NCBI GenBank assembly: GCA_002683135.1
Contig: NYSS01000026.1
Location: 33,588 to 97,587 of the forward strand
Direction: 5' to 3'
DNA: 64,000 bases
Source of the DNA: Planctomycetota bacterium
GTDB taxonomy: Bacteria; Planctomycetota; GCA-002687715
Each line of letters begins with the position of its first letter. Within the stretch, counting starts at the first letter, position 1. This document shows, one piece after another, positions 36,273-45,448 of the stretch. A program made the position numbers and the translations under genes. The notes beneath the pieces were generated by a model, which worked only from the letters and a program-made list of their open reading frames with translations, was not told the DNA's origin and made no database searches.

Positions 36273-37399
36273 GATCTGGTCTTTCTGGCGCCGCGGTAGC
36301 GCGCGAGCCACTGATCGGCGAAGGTGCGGAACTTTCCGCGTTCGATCGCGGTCCGCATGCCCGCCATGAGGTCCTGGTAGAAGCGCAGGTTGTGGATCGT
36401 CGCCAGGGTGTCGTACAGGGCTTCACCGGCGTAGCTGAGGTGGCGCAGCACCATGCGGCTGAAGTGCTGGCAGGTGTAGCACTCGCACGCGGTGTCGGGA
36501 GGGTAGCGATCCTTGCGGTAGCGCTTGTCGGTGACGCGGATGCGGCCCGTGCGCGTGAACAGCGTGCCCCCGCGGGCATAGCGGGTCGGGATCACGCAGT
36601 CGAACATGTCCATGCCGCGTTCCACGCTCGCGATCAGATCTTCCGGCAGCCCAACGCCCATCAGGTAACGCGGAAGGTCGGGTGGCAGGAGCGGCGCGGT
36701 GTAGCCGACGACCTCCTTCAGCAGCTCGAGCCCCTCTCCGACACTGACGCCGCCGATGGCGTAGCCATCGAACGGGATTTCGCGGAGGTCTCTCGCGCTG
36801 CGCTCCCTCAGGTCTCGGTACGTCCCGCCCTGAACGATCCCGAACAGGTGCTGGTGCGGCGCCAGTTCGCATTCGCGGCAACGCTTCGCCCATCGCGTGG
36901 TGCGGGCAACGGAGCGCTCGACGTATTCACGGGTCGTCGGGTATTCAACGCACTCGTCGAACGCCATCACGATGTCGGCGCCGAGGTCCCGCTGAATCGC
37001 CATGGACGACTCGGGGTCGAGCACGGTGGTGGCGTCGTCCTTCCCGTAGCGGAAGCTGACGCCCGCCTCGGAGATCGACTTGTCGGGCAATGAGAAGACC
37101 TGGAACCCACCGGAGTCGGTGAGGATCGTCTTCGGCCAGGCCATGAGCGCGTGGAGCCCTCCTGCCCGTTTCACGATGTCCCGCCGGCGCTCGAGGGAGA
37201 GATGGAAGGTGTTGGCCAGGATGACCTCGGCGCCGGTCTCTAAGACCTGGTGTGGGGTCGCCGCCTTGACGGCTCCCTGGGTGCCGACGGGCATGAAGGT
37301 GGGGCACTCGACCACGCCGTGCTCGGTGCGAAAGCGTGAGCGCCGCGCGCCGCAAGGATCGGTGGCGAGGAGCTCGAAATGGATGTCCTTCAGCGACAT
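36269..37399 (-). CDS. tgt: tRNA-guanine transglycosylase (queuosine pathway)
   Basis: A 376-residue enzyme that swaps guanine 34 of GUN-anticodon tRNAs for preQ1. Signatures: TPTFMPVGTQGAVK-type N-terminus, ILANTFHL, TDSGGFQVFSL, the preQ1-recognition DIVMAFDEC, the catalytic-Asp region MFDCVIPTRYARGG, and the zinc ligands CECYTCQHFSRMVLRHL. Length matches bacterial Tgt (about 375). The methyltransferase gene follows with a four-base overlap. The gene is divergent from the subtilase. Confidence 0.96.
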   Translation of the reverse strand: MSLKDIHFELLATDPCGARRSRFRTEHGVVECPTFMPVGTQGAVKAATPHQVLETGAEVILANTFHLSLERRRDIVKRAGGLHALMAWPKTILTDSGGFQVFSLPDKSISEAGVSFRYGKDDATTVLDPESSMAIQRDLGADIVMAFDECVEYPTTREYVERSVARTTRWAKRCRECELAPHQHLFGIVQGGTYRDLRERSARDLREIPFDGYAIGGVSVGEGLELLKEVVGYTAPLLPPDLPRYLMGVGLPEDLIASVERGMDMFDCVIPTRYARGGTLFTRTGRIRVTDKRYRKDRYPPDTACECYTCQHFSRMVLRHLSYAGEALYDTLATIHNLRFYQDLMAGMRTAIERGKFRTFADQWLARYRGARKTRS

Positions 37400-37516
37400 G
37401 GTGCGTTCCTAGCATGAGGCGCGGCGGACCGGAAGGTCCGGGTCCATAAACCCTCCTTCGCGCGCAGGAAAAGTGGGATCTCCCCGAGGTGAAGGCCGGG
37501 GGTATGCTCCCGCGGC

Positions 37517-40099
37517 ATGTCGTCGCCGCCGTGCCCTCCGCCCAGCATCAGAACCCCGAGGTCGACCATCAATCGGATCGCACGCGCTGTCGTTTTCGCA
37601 GGTCTGTTCGCCGTTGCGGCGCCGTGCCAAGACGCGCTCCTCGCAGCCCTCCCCACGGGCTTCTCCGTCCAGCTGCCGCTGAACAGTGGCTCCGTCAGCG
37701 CGCGATCCACCGAGGCGTCAGTCGTAGACCTCCGCACGATCACGGCCCCCGGTTGGGCGGGCGTCGCGGCCTCATGGGTCGAGGTTGACGCTGGGCAGCG
37801 CACAGCGTGGTCCGCGATCAGCCTGGACGGGAATCGCATCGACCGCGTCTCCCCGACGGATCACTCCTTGCGCGTTCGCTTCGGGTCGTTCGATCCGCGC
37901 GGCGCCCACCCTGACATACCCCGTTCCCTGCGTGCCCGGCCCGATTGCCGACTCTGGCTCGTCCAGTGGTGGACTCAGGGCATCGAGCCGTATCGGGAAG
38001 CGGTCCGTGAGCTCGGCGCCGTGATCCACCTGTTCATGCCGGTGAATGGGCAGGTGGTGTCGATGGACGCGCAGGCCGCGTCACGGGTGGCCGAGCTGTC
38101 GTGCGTTCGGGCCGTGGTGCCGTTTCATCCTGCCTACCGTCTCGACCGTGAGTTCCTCGATGTCCTGGGCGGGGGTCGAGGCCCGTTCGGGTCGGTCCGC
38201 GTCAACATTTTGGCCCTGAGGCGTGGCATGGTCGGGCAGCTGCCGATCGCCGCGCAAATCGAGGCGTTGGGCGGCGTCGTCAACGAGCACAGCCCCGAGA
38301 CATATCTGATGTCAGCGACTCTGGGGCTTCGCGAGCTCGCCCAGGTCGCCCACCTGGACGACGTGCAGTGGATCGATCGTTGGTCCCCGATCGGTGTCGA
38401 CATGGACCTGGCGCGGGCCTTCGTGGGCGCGTCGAGCATCGAGACCGTCGGCTTCACCGGCGCCGGTGTACGCGGTGAGATCTACGATACGGGGACCGAG
38501 TTGAATCACCCGGAGCTGGTGGGCTCGATCCCGCACGGCGCGGGGACAGTGAGCGCGCACGGGACATCCTCGGCGGGGGAGGTGTTCGCTCGAGGGCTCA
38601 ATCCCCAGGCGAAGGGGCTGTGTCCCCAGGGGACCGCGATCGTCACCGACGCCAACGGGTACGGGGGGAGCCGTTACGCTCACACCATGCAGTCGGTCGA
38701 CCCGAGCGGGCCCTACCGCGCGGTGTTCTTGACCAGCAGCGTGGGGGCGGCCCAGGTGACGGGTTACTCGTCGATATCGCAGAACCTGGACCTGATCGCC
38801 TTTGACACCCATCTCGTCCACCTTCAGTCCCAGAGCAACACGGGGACGACCGCTTCGCGACCGGAGGCGTGGGCGAAGAACGTCATCAGCGTAGGCGGCA
38901 TCAATCACTACGGCACCTTGGCCGACACGGATGACGCGTGGGCTGGTGCCAGCATCGGCCCGGCGTCGGACGGTCGGATGAAGCCGAACATGGCGGCGTT
39001 TTACGACGGGATCTACACCACGACATCGGGCGGCGGATACACCGGGTCGTTCGGCGGCACCAGCGGCGCGACCCCCATTGTCGCCGGCTGCGTCGGGTTG
39101 ATCCACGATATGTGGCACGCGGGTAGCTTCGGGAATCCAACGGGGGCCACAGTCTTTGATAGCCGTCCCAGCGACACCCTGATCCGCGCGCTCCTGTACG
39201 GTTCGGCGACGCCGTGGGATTTCACCGGGAGCACGCACAACCGGGCGCGGACGCGTCAAGGGTGGGGGCGTCCGGACCTAGGTAAATTGCATGCTCATCG
39301 CGACGTCCTCCACTGGGTTGACGAAACGGATGTCTTGACCAACCTCCAGTCCCGCACGCGCTGGGTGACCGTTCAGCCCGGTCGCTCCGAGCTGCGGGTC
39401 GCCCTGGTGTGGGCGGACCCGCCCGGCACGACCAGCGCGAGTCTGCACAGGGTCAATGACCTGGATCTGATGGTGACGAGCCCCACGGGGGTCGTCTACC
39501 GTGGCAACTGGGGCATGTCCGGCGGCGTGTGGTCGGTCGCTGGTGGTTCCCGTGATGCGATCAACACGGAGGAGTGCGTCGCTGTGCCGTCGCCCGCCGC
39601 CGGCACGTGGCAGATCGTTGTGGTGGCGGCGGACGTGAACCAGGACGGGCACCTTGAGACTCCGGCGGTCGACGTGGATTACTCCCTGGTTGTGTTGGGG
39701 GCTGAACCGGCGGCCGCGGGGGCACCGTTCGATCTCCGCATGAGCACCTCGGGCGGGGGCGTGGGCGACGGACTCGTGGGCCTGGATCGGGTCCCGGGCG
39801 GCACCAGTCACGGCTTTTGCCTGTTCTCTCTCGCGACCTTGGGCGTCGCCGGTTCGGGGCCCGTCGTCGGCCTGTGGCCGGACGTGTTGACCTTCCAGTG
39901 TGTGGCCACGCCGGTGGCCCCCGGCAATCCCATGCACTGGACCTGGCCAGCGCCGGGGGTGTTCCCTGCGGTGGATCTGTCCCTTCCCCCTGGGTCCGTG
40001 GCGCTGCCCGCCGGGGTTAGCCTGGACGGGCTGGGTGTGGCGATCGACGGCCAGGGGGGCGTCCTGGCCACGACCCCTGTTCGACGGGTCACCTTCTGA
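37517..40099 (+). CDS. Secreted subtilisin-like S8 serine peptidase
   Basis: An 860-residue exported protease. The N-terminal hydrophobic segment (about residues 20-38) is a signal peptide with an extended basic N-region. The catalytic domain has Asp324 (IYDTGTELNHPEL), His348 (AHGTSSAGE) and Ser516 (GGTSGATPIVAG), so the triad is complete. It is followed by a jelly-roll/P-like domain (LRVALVWADPPGTTSASLHRVNDLDLMVTSPTG). The last 120 residues, ending SLPPGSVALPAGVSLDGLGVAIDG, resemble a tail I recall from exported planctomycete proteins; that link is from memory. The N-terminal 260 residues may be an inhibitory propeptide. Confidence 0.88.
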   Translation: MSSPPCPPPSIRTPRSTINRIARAVVFAGLFAVAAPCQDALLAALPTGFSVQLPLNSGSVSARSTEASVVDLRTITAPGWAGVAASWVEVDAGQRTAWSAISLDGNRIDRVSPTDHSLRVRFGSFDPRGAHPDIPRSLRARPDCRLWLVQWWTQGIEPYREAVRELGAVIHLFMPVNGQVVSMDAQAASRVAELSCVRAVVPFHPAYRLDREFLDVLGGGRGPFGSVRVNILALRRGMVGQLPIAAQIEALGGVVNEHSPETYLMSATLGLRELAQVAHLDDVQWIDRWSPIGVDMDLARAFVGASSIETVGFTGAGVRGEIYDTGTELNHPELVGSIPHGAGTVSAHGTSSAGEVFARGLNPQAKGLCPQGTAIVTDANGYGGSRYAHTMQSVDPSGPYRAVFLTSSVGAAQVTGYSSISQNLDLIAFDTHLVHLQSQSNTGTTASRPEAWAKNVISVGGINHYGTLADTDDAWAGASIGPASDGRMKPNMAAFYDGIYTTTSGGGYTGSFGGTSGATPIVAGCVGLIHDMWHAGSFGNPTGATVFDSRPSDTLIRALLYGSATPWDFTGSTHNRARTRQGWGRPDLGKLHAHRDVLHWVDETDVLTNLQSRTRWVTVQPGRSELRVALVWADPPGTTSASLHRVNDLDLMVTSPTGVVYRGNWGMSGGVWSVAGGSRDAINTEECVAVPSPAAGTWQIVVVAADVNQDGHLETPAVDVDYSLVVLGAEPAAAGAPFDLRMSTSGGGVGDGLVGLDRVPGGTSHGFCLFSLATLGVAGSGPVVGLWPDVLTFQCVATPVAPGNPMHWTWPAPGVFPAVDLSLPPGSVALPAGVSLDGLGVAIDGQGGVLATTPVRRVTF

Positions 40100-40128
40100 T
40101 CGCGAACGAGTCGAGGCATGATGGTGGA

Positions 40129-40689
40129 GTGATCAGTCCTCTGCGTCCTCGCATCGCCGTCAGCGCTTGCCTGCTCGGCGAAGCCGTCCGCTACGACGGA
40201 ACGAACAAGGCCCACCACGTGGTCACGGAGGTCCTGGCGCCCCATGTGGAGTGGGTCCCGGTCTGCCCTGAGGTCGAGGCAGGATTCGGCGTCCCGCGAC
40301 CTGCGATTGAGGTCGTATCCGAAGACCCGGTGCGGGTCGCGCGAGTGGCGGACGGGGAGGACGTGACGGAGAAGCTGCGAGGCGCCGCCAGCAATCTCGC
40401 ATCCAGGCTGAACGAGTTGGGGGCGGATGGGCAGATCGTGAAGGCGCGATCGCCGTCCTGTGGTCTGAGCGACGCGCCACGCGCCCTCTCGGGCGGGACC
40501 GGGCCGGGGTTGTACGTCGGCGTTCTGCTCGGTGCGCTTCCGGATCTCCCGATCGTGGATGAGGCCGGGCTCGATGACCCAGCCCGTCTGCGCCGATTCC
40601 TGGAGGCGGTCGTGTCGCGCGCTCGTCAGCGGATGTCCTGCGACGTGAGCGCCCTGGATTGGCTGGCCCAGGTGTTAGGGGCGGAATAA
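40129..40689 (+). CDS. DUF523 family protein
   Basis: A 186-residue DUF523 protein starting at GTG 40129. It has the family signatures: VSACLLGEAVRYDG, VCPEVEAGFGVPRP, and KARSPSCGLSD with a conserved cysteine. The conserved Cys residues (in SACLLG, VCPE and SPSCG) suggest a metal or Fe-S site. The biochemical function of the family is not established as far as I know. It starts 30 bases after the subtilase stop. Confidence 0.9.
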   Translation: MISPLRPRIAVSACLLGEAVRYDGTNKAHHVVTEVLAPHVEWVPVCPEVEAGFGVPRPAIEVVSEDPVRVARVADGEDVTEKLRGAASNLASRLNELGADGQIVKARSPSCGLSDAPRALSGGTGPGLYVGVLLGALPDLPIVDEAGLDDPARLRRFLEAVVSRARQRMSCDVSALDWLAQVLGAE

Positions 40690-40722
40690 AAAAGGCTCCC
40701 GCGGCCCGAAGGTCGCAGGAGC
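40687..40722 (-). terminator. Intrinsic terminator downstream of dacB
   Basis: On the minus strand GCTCCTGCGACC pairs with GGCCGCGGGAGC (one mismatch, one G-T) around a TTCG tetraloop and is followed by CTTTTTTATT. This is a textbook rho-independent terminator about 115 bases past the dacB stop. It overlaps the end of the DUF523 gene on the other strand. Confidence 0.85.
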
Positions 40723-40839
40723 GCTCGTCTGCCGTCCCGTTTCTTGCTCAAGGGCGCCCATCCCGTTCGGGCGAACGCCTCTCGCGATCTTCTTATCGAA
40801 CGCCTCCGCCGCAGAACTGGAGCGAGAGCGCGTGTTTCC

Positions 40840-42231
40840 CTATTGCCCGGCGCCGGAGATGAGGTCGAGGCAGATCCGGTCCTGCAGCGCTCGCCATGGA
40901 GCGGTTGTGCCGACGAAGTTCTGGCACAGGATGGCGAAGGCGAGGGGCTCGCCTGCGGCGGTCGTGAGGTAGCCAGCGAGTCCGGAGACGGCGGATATGG
41001 TGCCGGTCTTGGCCCGCACGACGCCCTCGGCTGCGGTGCCACCCATGCGCGTCGCCAAGGTGCCGTCCTGTCCTGCCACGGAGAGGCTCTCGGCGAGGAG
41101 TGTCCGGGCGGGGTCGCCTCTGTCGTGCACGTCGGCGAGGAGTCGAACCAACAGGGACGCGCTGACCAGGTTGTAGTGGGAGACGCCGGAGCCGTCCGCG
41201 AGCCGGTAGGCGTGGGCGGTGACGCCGAGGCTCGCGAGGTGATCTCGGATGACGGCGTGGCCGCTGACGACATCGCCCAGGGCCCCCTTCGCGTCGGCTC
41301 CGAGATGACGCAGCAGCATCTCGGCCGTCAGGTTGTCGCTGGGCTTGTTCGCGTGGGCCAGGAGCAGCGGGAGGGGCCGGCGGATCTCCGCCTGGCGCCG
41401 AGGCTTCCATCTGTCAGCGGCGCCGGCTGGCCGTACCAGGAGGTCCCGATTCGCGATTCCTGCATCCATGAGGAGCTGCTTGAGCACCTCGGCTGTGTGG
41501 CGCGCGGAGTCGGGGACAGAGAGGGTTCGGCGTCGCTCTTTCCCCGCGGGCAAGTGGCCAGTGACCGTGATGGTCCTGTCTCCGGCTCTCCAGTCGCGGG
41601 CGATCTCCAATGGGCCAGGCCCCGGGCGTACGACGGCTGGTGTGTGAGCGGATCTCGGCGCGTAAGCCACGGTGAGTCCCTCGCGCGTCCCTCTGGCCAC
41701 CACCTCCACCGTGCCCCCGTCGACGGTCAGGCCCGAGAGGTGAGGCATGAAGCCGCCGGGTTCGTCGTCCCACATCCAGCCTTTGCCGAATCGCGGGTGT
41801 CCGGACATGGGGTCGACGTAGGAGAGCACGGAGGCCTGACGGACGCCGGCCCGGTGCACGCGGGCGACCAGCTCGCCCAGGTCTTGTTCTGAGAGCAGTG
41901 GGTCGGCGCCCCCGACCAGGCGCAGGGCGCCGCCGTCGGCGTCCCGTGCCTCCAGGGATGTGGTGACCTCCAGGTCAGGGTTGCGCACGCAGAGTGGAAT
42001 GGTCGTGAGCAGCTTCATAGTCGAGGCGGGGCGCATCAGCAGCTCGGGGCGGCGCGCGAAGACCGTGTGTCCGTCGACCAATGAGACCGCCAGGACGGAG
42101 ACCGAGACCCTGCCGGCACACGCGGTAGTGATGGCGTCGTGGAGATCGCCGCCGCCTATCCGGCTGCTCTGGGTAGAGCAGCCACAGAGCAATAGCAAGA
42201 GGGCGAGCGTTGGGCGCATGGACCGCAGCAT
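40840..42231 (-). CDS. dacB: D-alanyl-D-alanine carboxypeptidase/endopeptidase, PBP4 (DacB) type
   Basis: A 463-residue class C penicillin-binding protein that trims or cuts peptidoglycan cross-links in the periplasm. It has an N-terminal lipoprotein-like signal (LALLLLLCGCS) and the three active-site motifs: SxxK in RPASTMKLL (Ser70, Lys73), SxN in KPSDNLTAEML, and KTG in RAKTGTISAVSG. Length and the large insert between SxxK and SxN match PBP4. ATG 42231 is used; ATG 42219 is equally possible. A good intrinsic terminator lies downstream. Confidence 0.92.
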   Translation of the reverse strand: MLRSMRPTLALLLLLCGCSTQSSRIGGGDLHDAITTACAGRVSVSVLAVSLVDGHTVFARRPELLMRPASTMKLLTTIPLCVRNPDLEVTTSLEARDADGGALRLVGGADPLLSEQDLGELVARVHRAGVRQASVLSYVDPMSGHPRFGKGWMWDDEPGGFMPHLSGLTVDGGTVEVVARGTREGLTVAYAPRSAHTPAVVRPGPGPLEIARDWRAGDRTITVTGHLPAGKERRRTLSVPDSARHTAEVLKQLLMDAGIANRDLLVRPAGAADRWKPRRQAEIRRPLPLLLAHANKPSDNLTAEMLLRHLGADAKGALGDVVSGHAVIRDHLASLGVTAHAYRLADGSGVSHYNLVSASLLVRLLADVHDRGDPARTLLAESLSVAGQDGTLATRMGGTAAEGVVRAKTGTISAVSGLAGYLTTAAGEPLAFAILCQNFVGTTAPWRALQDRICLDLISGAGQ

Positions 42232-42311
42232 AGGCGATCTCGCGGTAGATGCGCTGGTGGCCGCGCGCGGGCTCCCCGCAGGGGCAGCCGGGCGCGGGGC
42301 TGGTGCCGTTA

Positions 42312-42926
42312 TCAGAACCCGTTCTCGAGCGCGTCGAACAGCAGGGCGAGACGATCCGGGTCCTTGATGCCGGCCTCTTGCTCGACGCCGCTGTTGACGA
42401 GGATCCCGTAGGGGTGATGGGTCAGCAGCGCGCAGACGTTCTCCGGGCGCACCGCGCCGCCGATGAACGCGTACTCCGGGGCGTCGTTCCCGAGCAGCTC
42501 CCACGGAAACGTCAACTCGTGTGCGGTCATGGAGACCGTGAGGACGACGGGTTGCTTCTTGCTCGGCTCGGGGAACACGGGCGGCAGCATGTTGGTGCCC
42601 GAGAGGACCTCATGGACCCGGAAGACCTTGAGCCCAGCCGCTTCGCATGCCTCTGCTTCGATCTCGAACCCGGCGGACATCATGACGTTCTTGACGTCTG
42701 CGGCCGTCGCGGCGGCGATGACAGCCTCGGCGGGGGACGAGCGGAACAGGAGGAACTTGCCGGTTGATGGGCCCGCGACCTGGAAGATCTCCTTGGCTCG
42801 CTCAGGGGTCACACATCGTGGTGACTCCGGGATCATCTCGCAACCGAGGTCGGTCGCTCCGAGTTCGATCGCCAGCGCCGCGTCCTGCAGCCGGGTCAGG
42901 CCCGCGACGAGGATGCGGTAGTCCAT
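42312..42926 (-). CDS. TrpF-like paralogue lacking the catalytic residues
   Basis: A 204-residue (beta/alpha)8-barrel homologous to phosphoribosylanthranilate isomerase: LVAGLTRLQDAALAIELGATDLG...SPRCVTPERAKEIF, and the C-terminal phosphate site AFIGGAVRPENV...ILVNSGVEQEAGIKD. The catalytic Cys of KICGLT is Ala here (LVAGLT), and the catalytic Asp of the LDxxGG strand is replaced (VLTVSMT). The functional TrpF of this genome is at 49489-50097. This paralogue therefore probably binds a phosphorylated ligand without isomerase activity, or does another reaction. ATG 42926 is used; 42938 is an alternative. Confidence 0.75.
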   Translation of the reverse strand: MDYRILVAGLTRLQDAALAIELGATDLGCEMIPESPRCVTPERAKEIFQVAGPSTGKFLLFRSSPAEAVIAAATAADVKNVMMSAGFEIEAEACEAAGLKVFRVHEVLSGTNMLPPVFPEPSKKQPVVLTVSMTAHELTFPWELLGNDAPEYAFIGGAVRPENVCALLTHHPYGILVNSGVEQEAGIKDPDRLALLFDALENGF

Positions 42927-43011
42927 CGGGGTTTCCATCGGGCCAGGCTCAGCTTTCTGTGGGAGAGGGAGGACCATAGGGCCCAAAGGATGCACACGGG
43001 GCGCTGTGTCT

Positions 43012-43974
43012 TCAAGGCCGGTAGGGTGATTGGGCCGCTCCGCGGACGGCCGTCGCGATGCGCTCCCAGTCAAAAGCGGGTCCGGGGTCGTTCTTGTTGG
43101 CTTGTACGTGGTGGTGGCCGAGGACGCCCCTGAAGGCCCGGAAGGCTTCCCGACTCAAGACTCCGGTGGGGACTTGCCCTCCGGCGTCGCGGGGAACCCG
43201 GGCCTCGATGGCCGGGAACACGGCGCGCAGCGAGGCGAGGACCTGCTCGAGGGACCGGTATTGCTCCGGGGTGAAGTCGTACTGCACCAGGTCGCGGCCG
43301 TTCTGGGGGCCACGAAACAGCCCCGGGCGGGCGGTGTGGCCGACAAAGCCCGGGATCCGCAGGCCCGGGTCCCCGAGTGCTTCGGGGAAGGTGATCCGCA
43401 TCTGTCCGTTGGCCGCCGGCGCGTACCAATTTTCCAGGATGCGGGTGTCCGGGTATGCCCCGATCTGCGCGATTTCTATCCCCACGGACCGGTCGTTTGC
43501 GATGGTGGCGTGTCGCGCGCGGGCGGCGAGGTCGAGGGTCTGGTAGACGGTCCCGTCGACGTCAATGAGGAAGTGGCACGAGAGCCCGCGCACGTCGTGA
43601 AGGACCTCGAAGCATCGCTTGGAGCATCCGCATACGTCAAAGTGGACGACCACCTGGTCGACGCGCTGGCGGAGCAGCTCGAGGGTCCAGCCTTGGTCGG
43701 CGACCGCCGCGGCCACATCGGGGGCCAGCCCGCCGGTGCGCCGCTCACTGTAACGTCGTGGCGTGTCGCATCCGGAGGCAGGTCGGGTGGGCAGGAGACG
43801 GTCAGCCCTAAACCAGCAGCCCTCTCTCTGCCCGTCGTAGCCGTCAGGATCGAGGTACGTGACGACGGGCGCGTTGGTCGCGAACTGTTCTCCCGCGACG
43901 ACGATGCCCCCGTCGGCGGTGCAACCTGCCAGACAACTGACTGCGACCGCGACCGTGAGCCATGCCCGTGCCAT
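43012..43974 (-). CDS. N-acetylmuramoyl-L-alanine amidase (Amidase_2) lipoprotein
   Basis: A 320-residue exported amidase that cuts the peptide from peptidoglycan. The signal ends in a lipobox (CLAGC, Cys18). The Amidase_2 core has VVHFDVCGCSKRCFEVLHD (first zinc His), CHFLIDVDGTVYQTLDLAARARHA, VGIEIAQIG (catalytic Glu) and LGHHHVQANKNDPGPAFDW (second His and Asp). The cluster of cysteines CGCSKRC beside the first metal ligand is unusual. An upstream in-frame ATG at 43986 is possible but makes a worse signal peptide. Confidence 0.85.
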   Translation of the reverse strand: MARAWLTVAVAVSCLAGCTADGGIVVAGEQFATNAPVVTYLDPDGYDGQREGCWFRADRLLPTRPASGCDTPRRYSERRTGGLAPDVAAAVADQGWTLELLRQRVDQVVVHFDVCGCSKRCFEVLHDVRGLSCHFLIDVDGTVYQTLDLAARARHATIANDRSVGIEIAQIGAYPDTRILENWYAPAANGQMRITFPEALGDPGLRIPGFVGHTARPGLFRGPQNGRDLVQYDFTPEQYRSLEQVLASLRAVFPAIEARVPRDAGGQVPTGVLSREAFRAFRGVLGHHHVQANKNDPGPAFDWERIATAVRGAAQSPYRP

Positions 43975-44070
43975 GCCGTGCACCATACGCCATCGGCGCG
44001 TTTGCAGGAATCGGCTCCTCTCGCTTCGTGGCGCCCGATCAAGCTGCCGGCTGTCTGGTCGGTGGGCAGA

Positions 44071-45000
44071 TCAGGGGGCGACGCTCGGGCGTTTCTCCAG
44101 GCGAGACAGCACAAGCACGACGGCGACCCCGACGGCGACCGCAACGAGGACCCACGGGATCAGCGTGTCGGGCGCCGCGTTAGAGAGCGGTCCGACCTTT
44201 GGATCGAAGTTGTGTTTCCAGGGCCAGAGGGCGCGGAGCGACCCAGCCATGAGCCCGGTGAGGACCGCCATGGTGCGGTCGTGGGCGGCCCTCATGAGGC
44301 CGCGTAGCAGGGGGACGAACAGCGCGAGGCCAAGCCCGATCCCGCAGAGGAATACGCCGAAACGAGGGATGTCGCGGTCGTGCAGCGCCTCCACGACGGC
44401 CGTGTATTGGCCGAGCATGACGAGGAGCAGGGAGCCGCTGACGCCGGGCAGCAACATGACGCTGATTGCGCCCGCGCCCCCGTAGAGCAGCATCCAGGTG
44501 GCCACCTCGCCTTGGGCGTAGGGGAGTCCAGCAAACAGAAACGAGGCGGAGAATCCGCACGCGGCGAATCCGTACAGCCCGGCTGTTCGCTTCCTGAGCC
44601 GGCGCCATGGCTCCCGGATGCTGAACAGAACTAACCCGAAGAAGAATCCGTAGCACAGGGGAGCCGTGCTTTGTGCCTTCATCAGCGCCCCGGTGTCGTC
44701 CTGGCCGCCGACGAGCAACTTGGTGACGAGCAGATAGCTGGTGAACATGCCGACGCCGAGCGGAACGAGCAGGGCGAACGCTGACCGCAATTTCCTTCGG
44801 CCGTCGGCGTTCCGCGCGTGTTTGGGGAGGGCGAGGATCGTGGCGAGGGCGCCGATGAAGCGCTCGTAGATGCCGAGGATCAGGGCGATGGTGCCGCCGG
44901 AGACCCCGGGGACCGCGTCCGCTCCGCCCATGAGCATGCCCTGGCCAAAGGCCGCGGGGGCATTGCTCCCGTTTGTCGAGGTGTGCGTGTCCGTGCCCAC
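44071..45000 (-). CDS. DUF368 family membrane protein (polyprenyl-phosphate translocase-like)
   Basis: A 309-residue polytopic protein of the DUF368 family, with the signature MLMGGADAVPGVSGGTIALILGIYERFI near the N-terminus and a repeat half, SVMLLPGVSGSLLLVMLGQY. DUF368 proteins have been linked to recycling of undecaprenyl phosphate across the membrane (PopT). About eight hydrophobic helices are visible. GTG 45000 gives the usual family length; a longer frame to 45207 looks non-coding. The neighbouring amidase and dacB make a cell-envelope theme. Confidence 0.85.
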   Translation of the reverse strand: MGTDTHTSTNGSNAPAAFGQGMLMGGADAVPGVSGGTIALILGIYERFIGALATILALPKHARNADGRRKLRSAFALLVPLGVGMFTSYLLVTKLLVGGQDDTGALMKAQSTAPLCYGFFFGLVLFSIREPWRRLRKRTAGLYGFAACGFSASFLFAGLPYAQGEVATWMLLYGGAGAISVMLLPGVSGSLLLVMLGQYTAVVEALHDRDIPRFGVFLCGIGLGLALFVPLLRGLMRAAHDRTMAVLTGLMAGSLRALWPWKHNFDPKVGPLSNAAPDTLIPWVLVAVAVGVAVVLVLSRLEKRPSVAP

Positions 45001-45315
45001 TGATCCCGTCTCTCGTCTGTTCGGTCGCGGACGGGGCCGCGAGCCTCGTGCGTCATGCCTAGGCCGCCGCTCCACGTGGGACTTCGGCTGTCGGCTGCGG
45101 CGCACCGTAGCAGAGCCGCCGAGTGTCAGGGTGAACCTGTCGCCGAGGACGGGTTTGATAAGGGTGACGGCGAAGCCGAGCGCCGGCGCGAGGTGATATA
45201 GCGACAAAGTTGCCCTTGCGCGCGCCTCAGCGGTGGCGCTGCTTCAGGGCGCGACCCCGTAAGCCCGACGAGTGGAGAGTTGCATCAGGTGTGGCCATGA
45301 TGCAAGCTGGAGTGG
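45001..45315. other. Intergenic region between DUF368 gene and trp leader
   Basis: A stretch of 315 bases without a supported gene, between the divergent DUF368 start and the trp leader ORF. It should contain both promoters. I see no convincing -35/-10 pair, no operator-like palindrome matching a known Trp repressor site, and no RNA gene. Open frames here are shadows. Confidence 0.5.
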
Positions 45316-45393
45316 ATGGCTCACTTCGATCACGATCACGACGCTTCGTCGCACCGCACCAATGGGCGGTGGCGGTGGCGGTTCCGTACGTAG
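45316..45393 (+). CDS. trpL: Trp operon leader peptide
   Basis: A 25-codon ORF (ATG 45316, TAG 45391) upstream of trpE. It ends in GRWRWRFRT, with Trp codons at 45370-45372 and 45376-45378, about five codons before the stop. Two near-adjacent Trp codons placed just ahead of competing RNA hairpins are the hallmark of a ribosome-stalling leader peptide. A GGAG lies only three bases before the ATG, which is a tight spacing and the weak point of the call. The His/Asp-rich N-terminus has no evident meaning. Confidence 0.65.
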   Translation: MAHFDHDHDASSHRTNGRWRWRFRT

Positions 45394-45448
45394 CGGGTCT
45401 GCCTGAGCGAACTGGTCTGAACGACGGTGAACAAGAGGCGGCCCCCGC
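45393..45448 (+). promoter_or_regulatory. Antiterminator pairing of the trp attenuator
   Basis: GCGGG (45393-45397) plus TGCCT (45400-45404) can pair with CCCGC (45444-45448) and AGGCG (45436-45440) across a small internal loop. The first strand starts at the leader stop codon. A ribosome stalled on the Trp codons would leave it free, whereas one at the stop would cover it. The second strand overlaps the 5' arm of the terminator, so the two structures exclude each other. Confidence 0.6.

Noticed and set aside
40723..40839. Possible small RNA or second terminator (CGTTCG-GG-CGAACG palindrome)
   Set aside because: Short hairpin without T-tract or promoter; it most likely belongs to the dacB 3' untranslated region.
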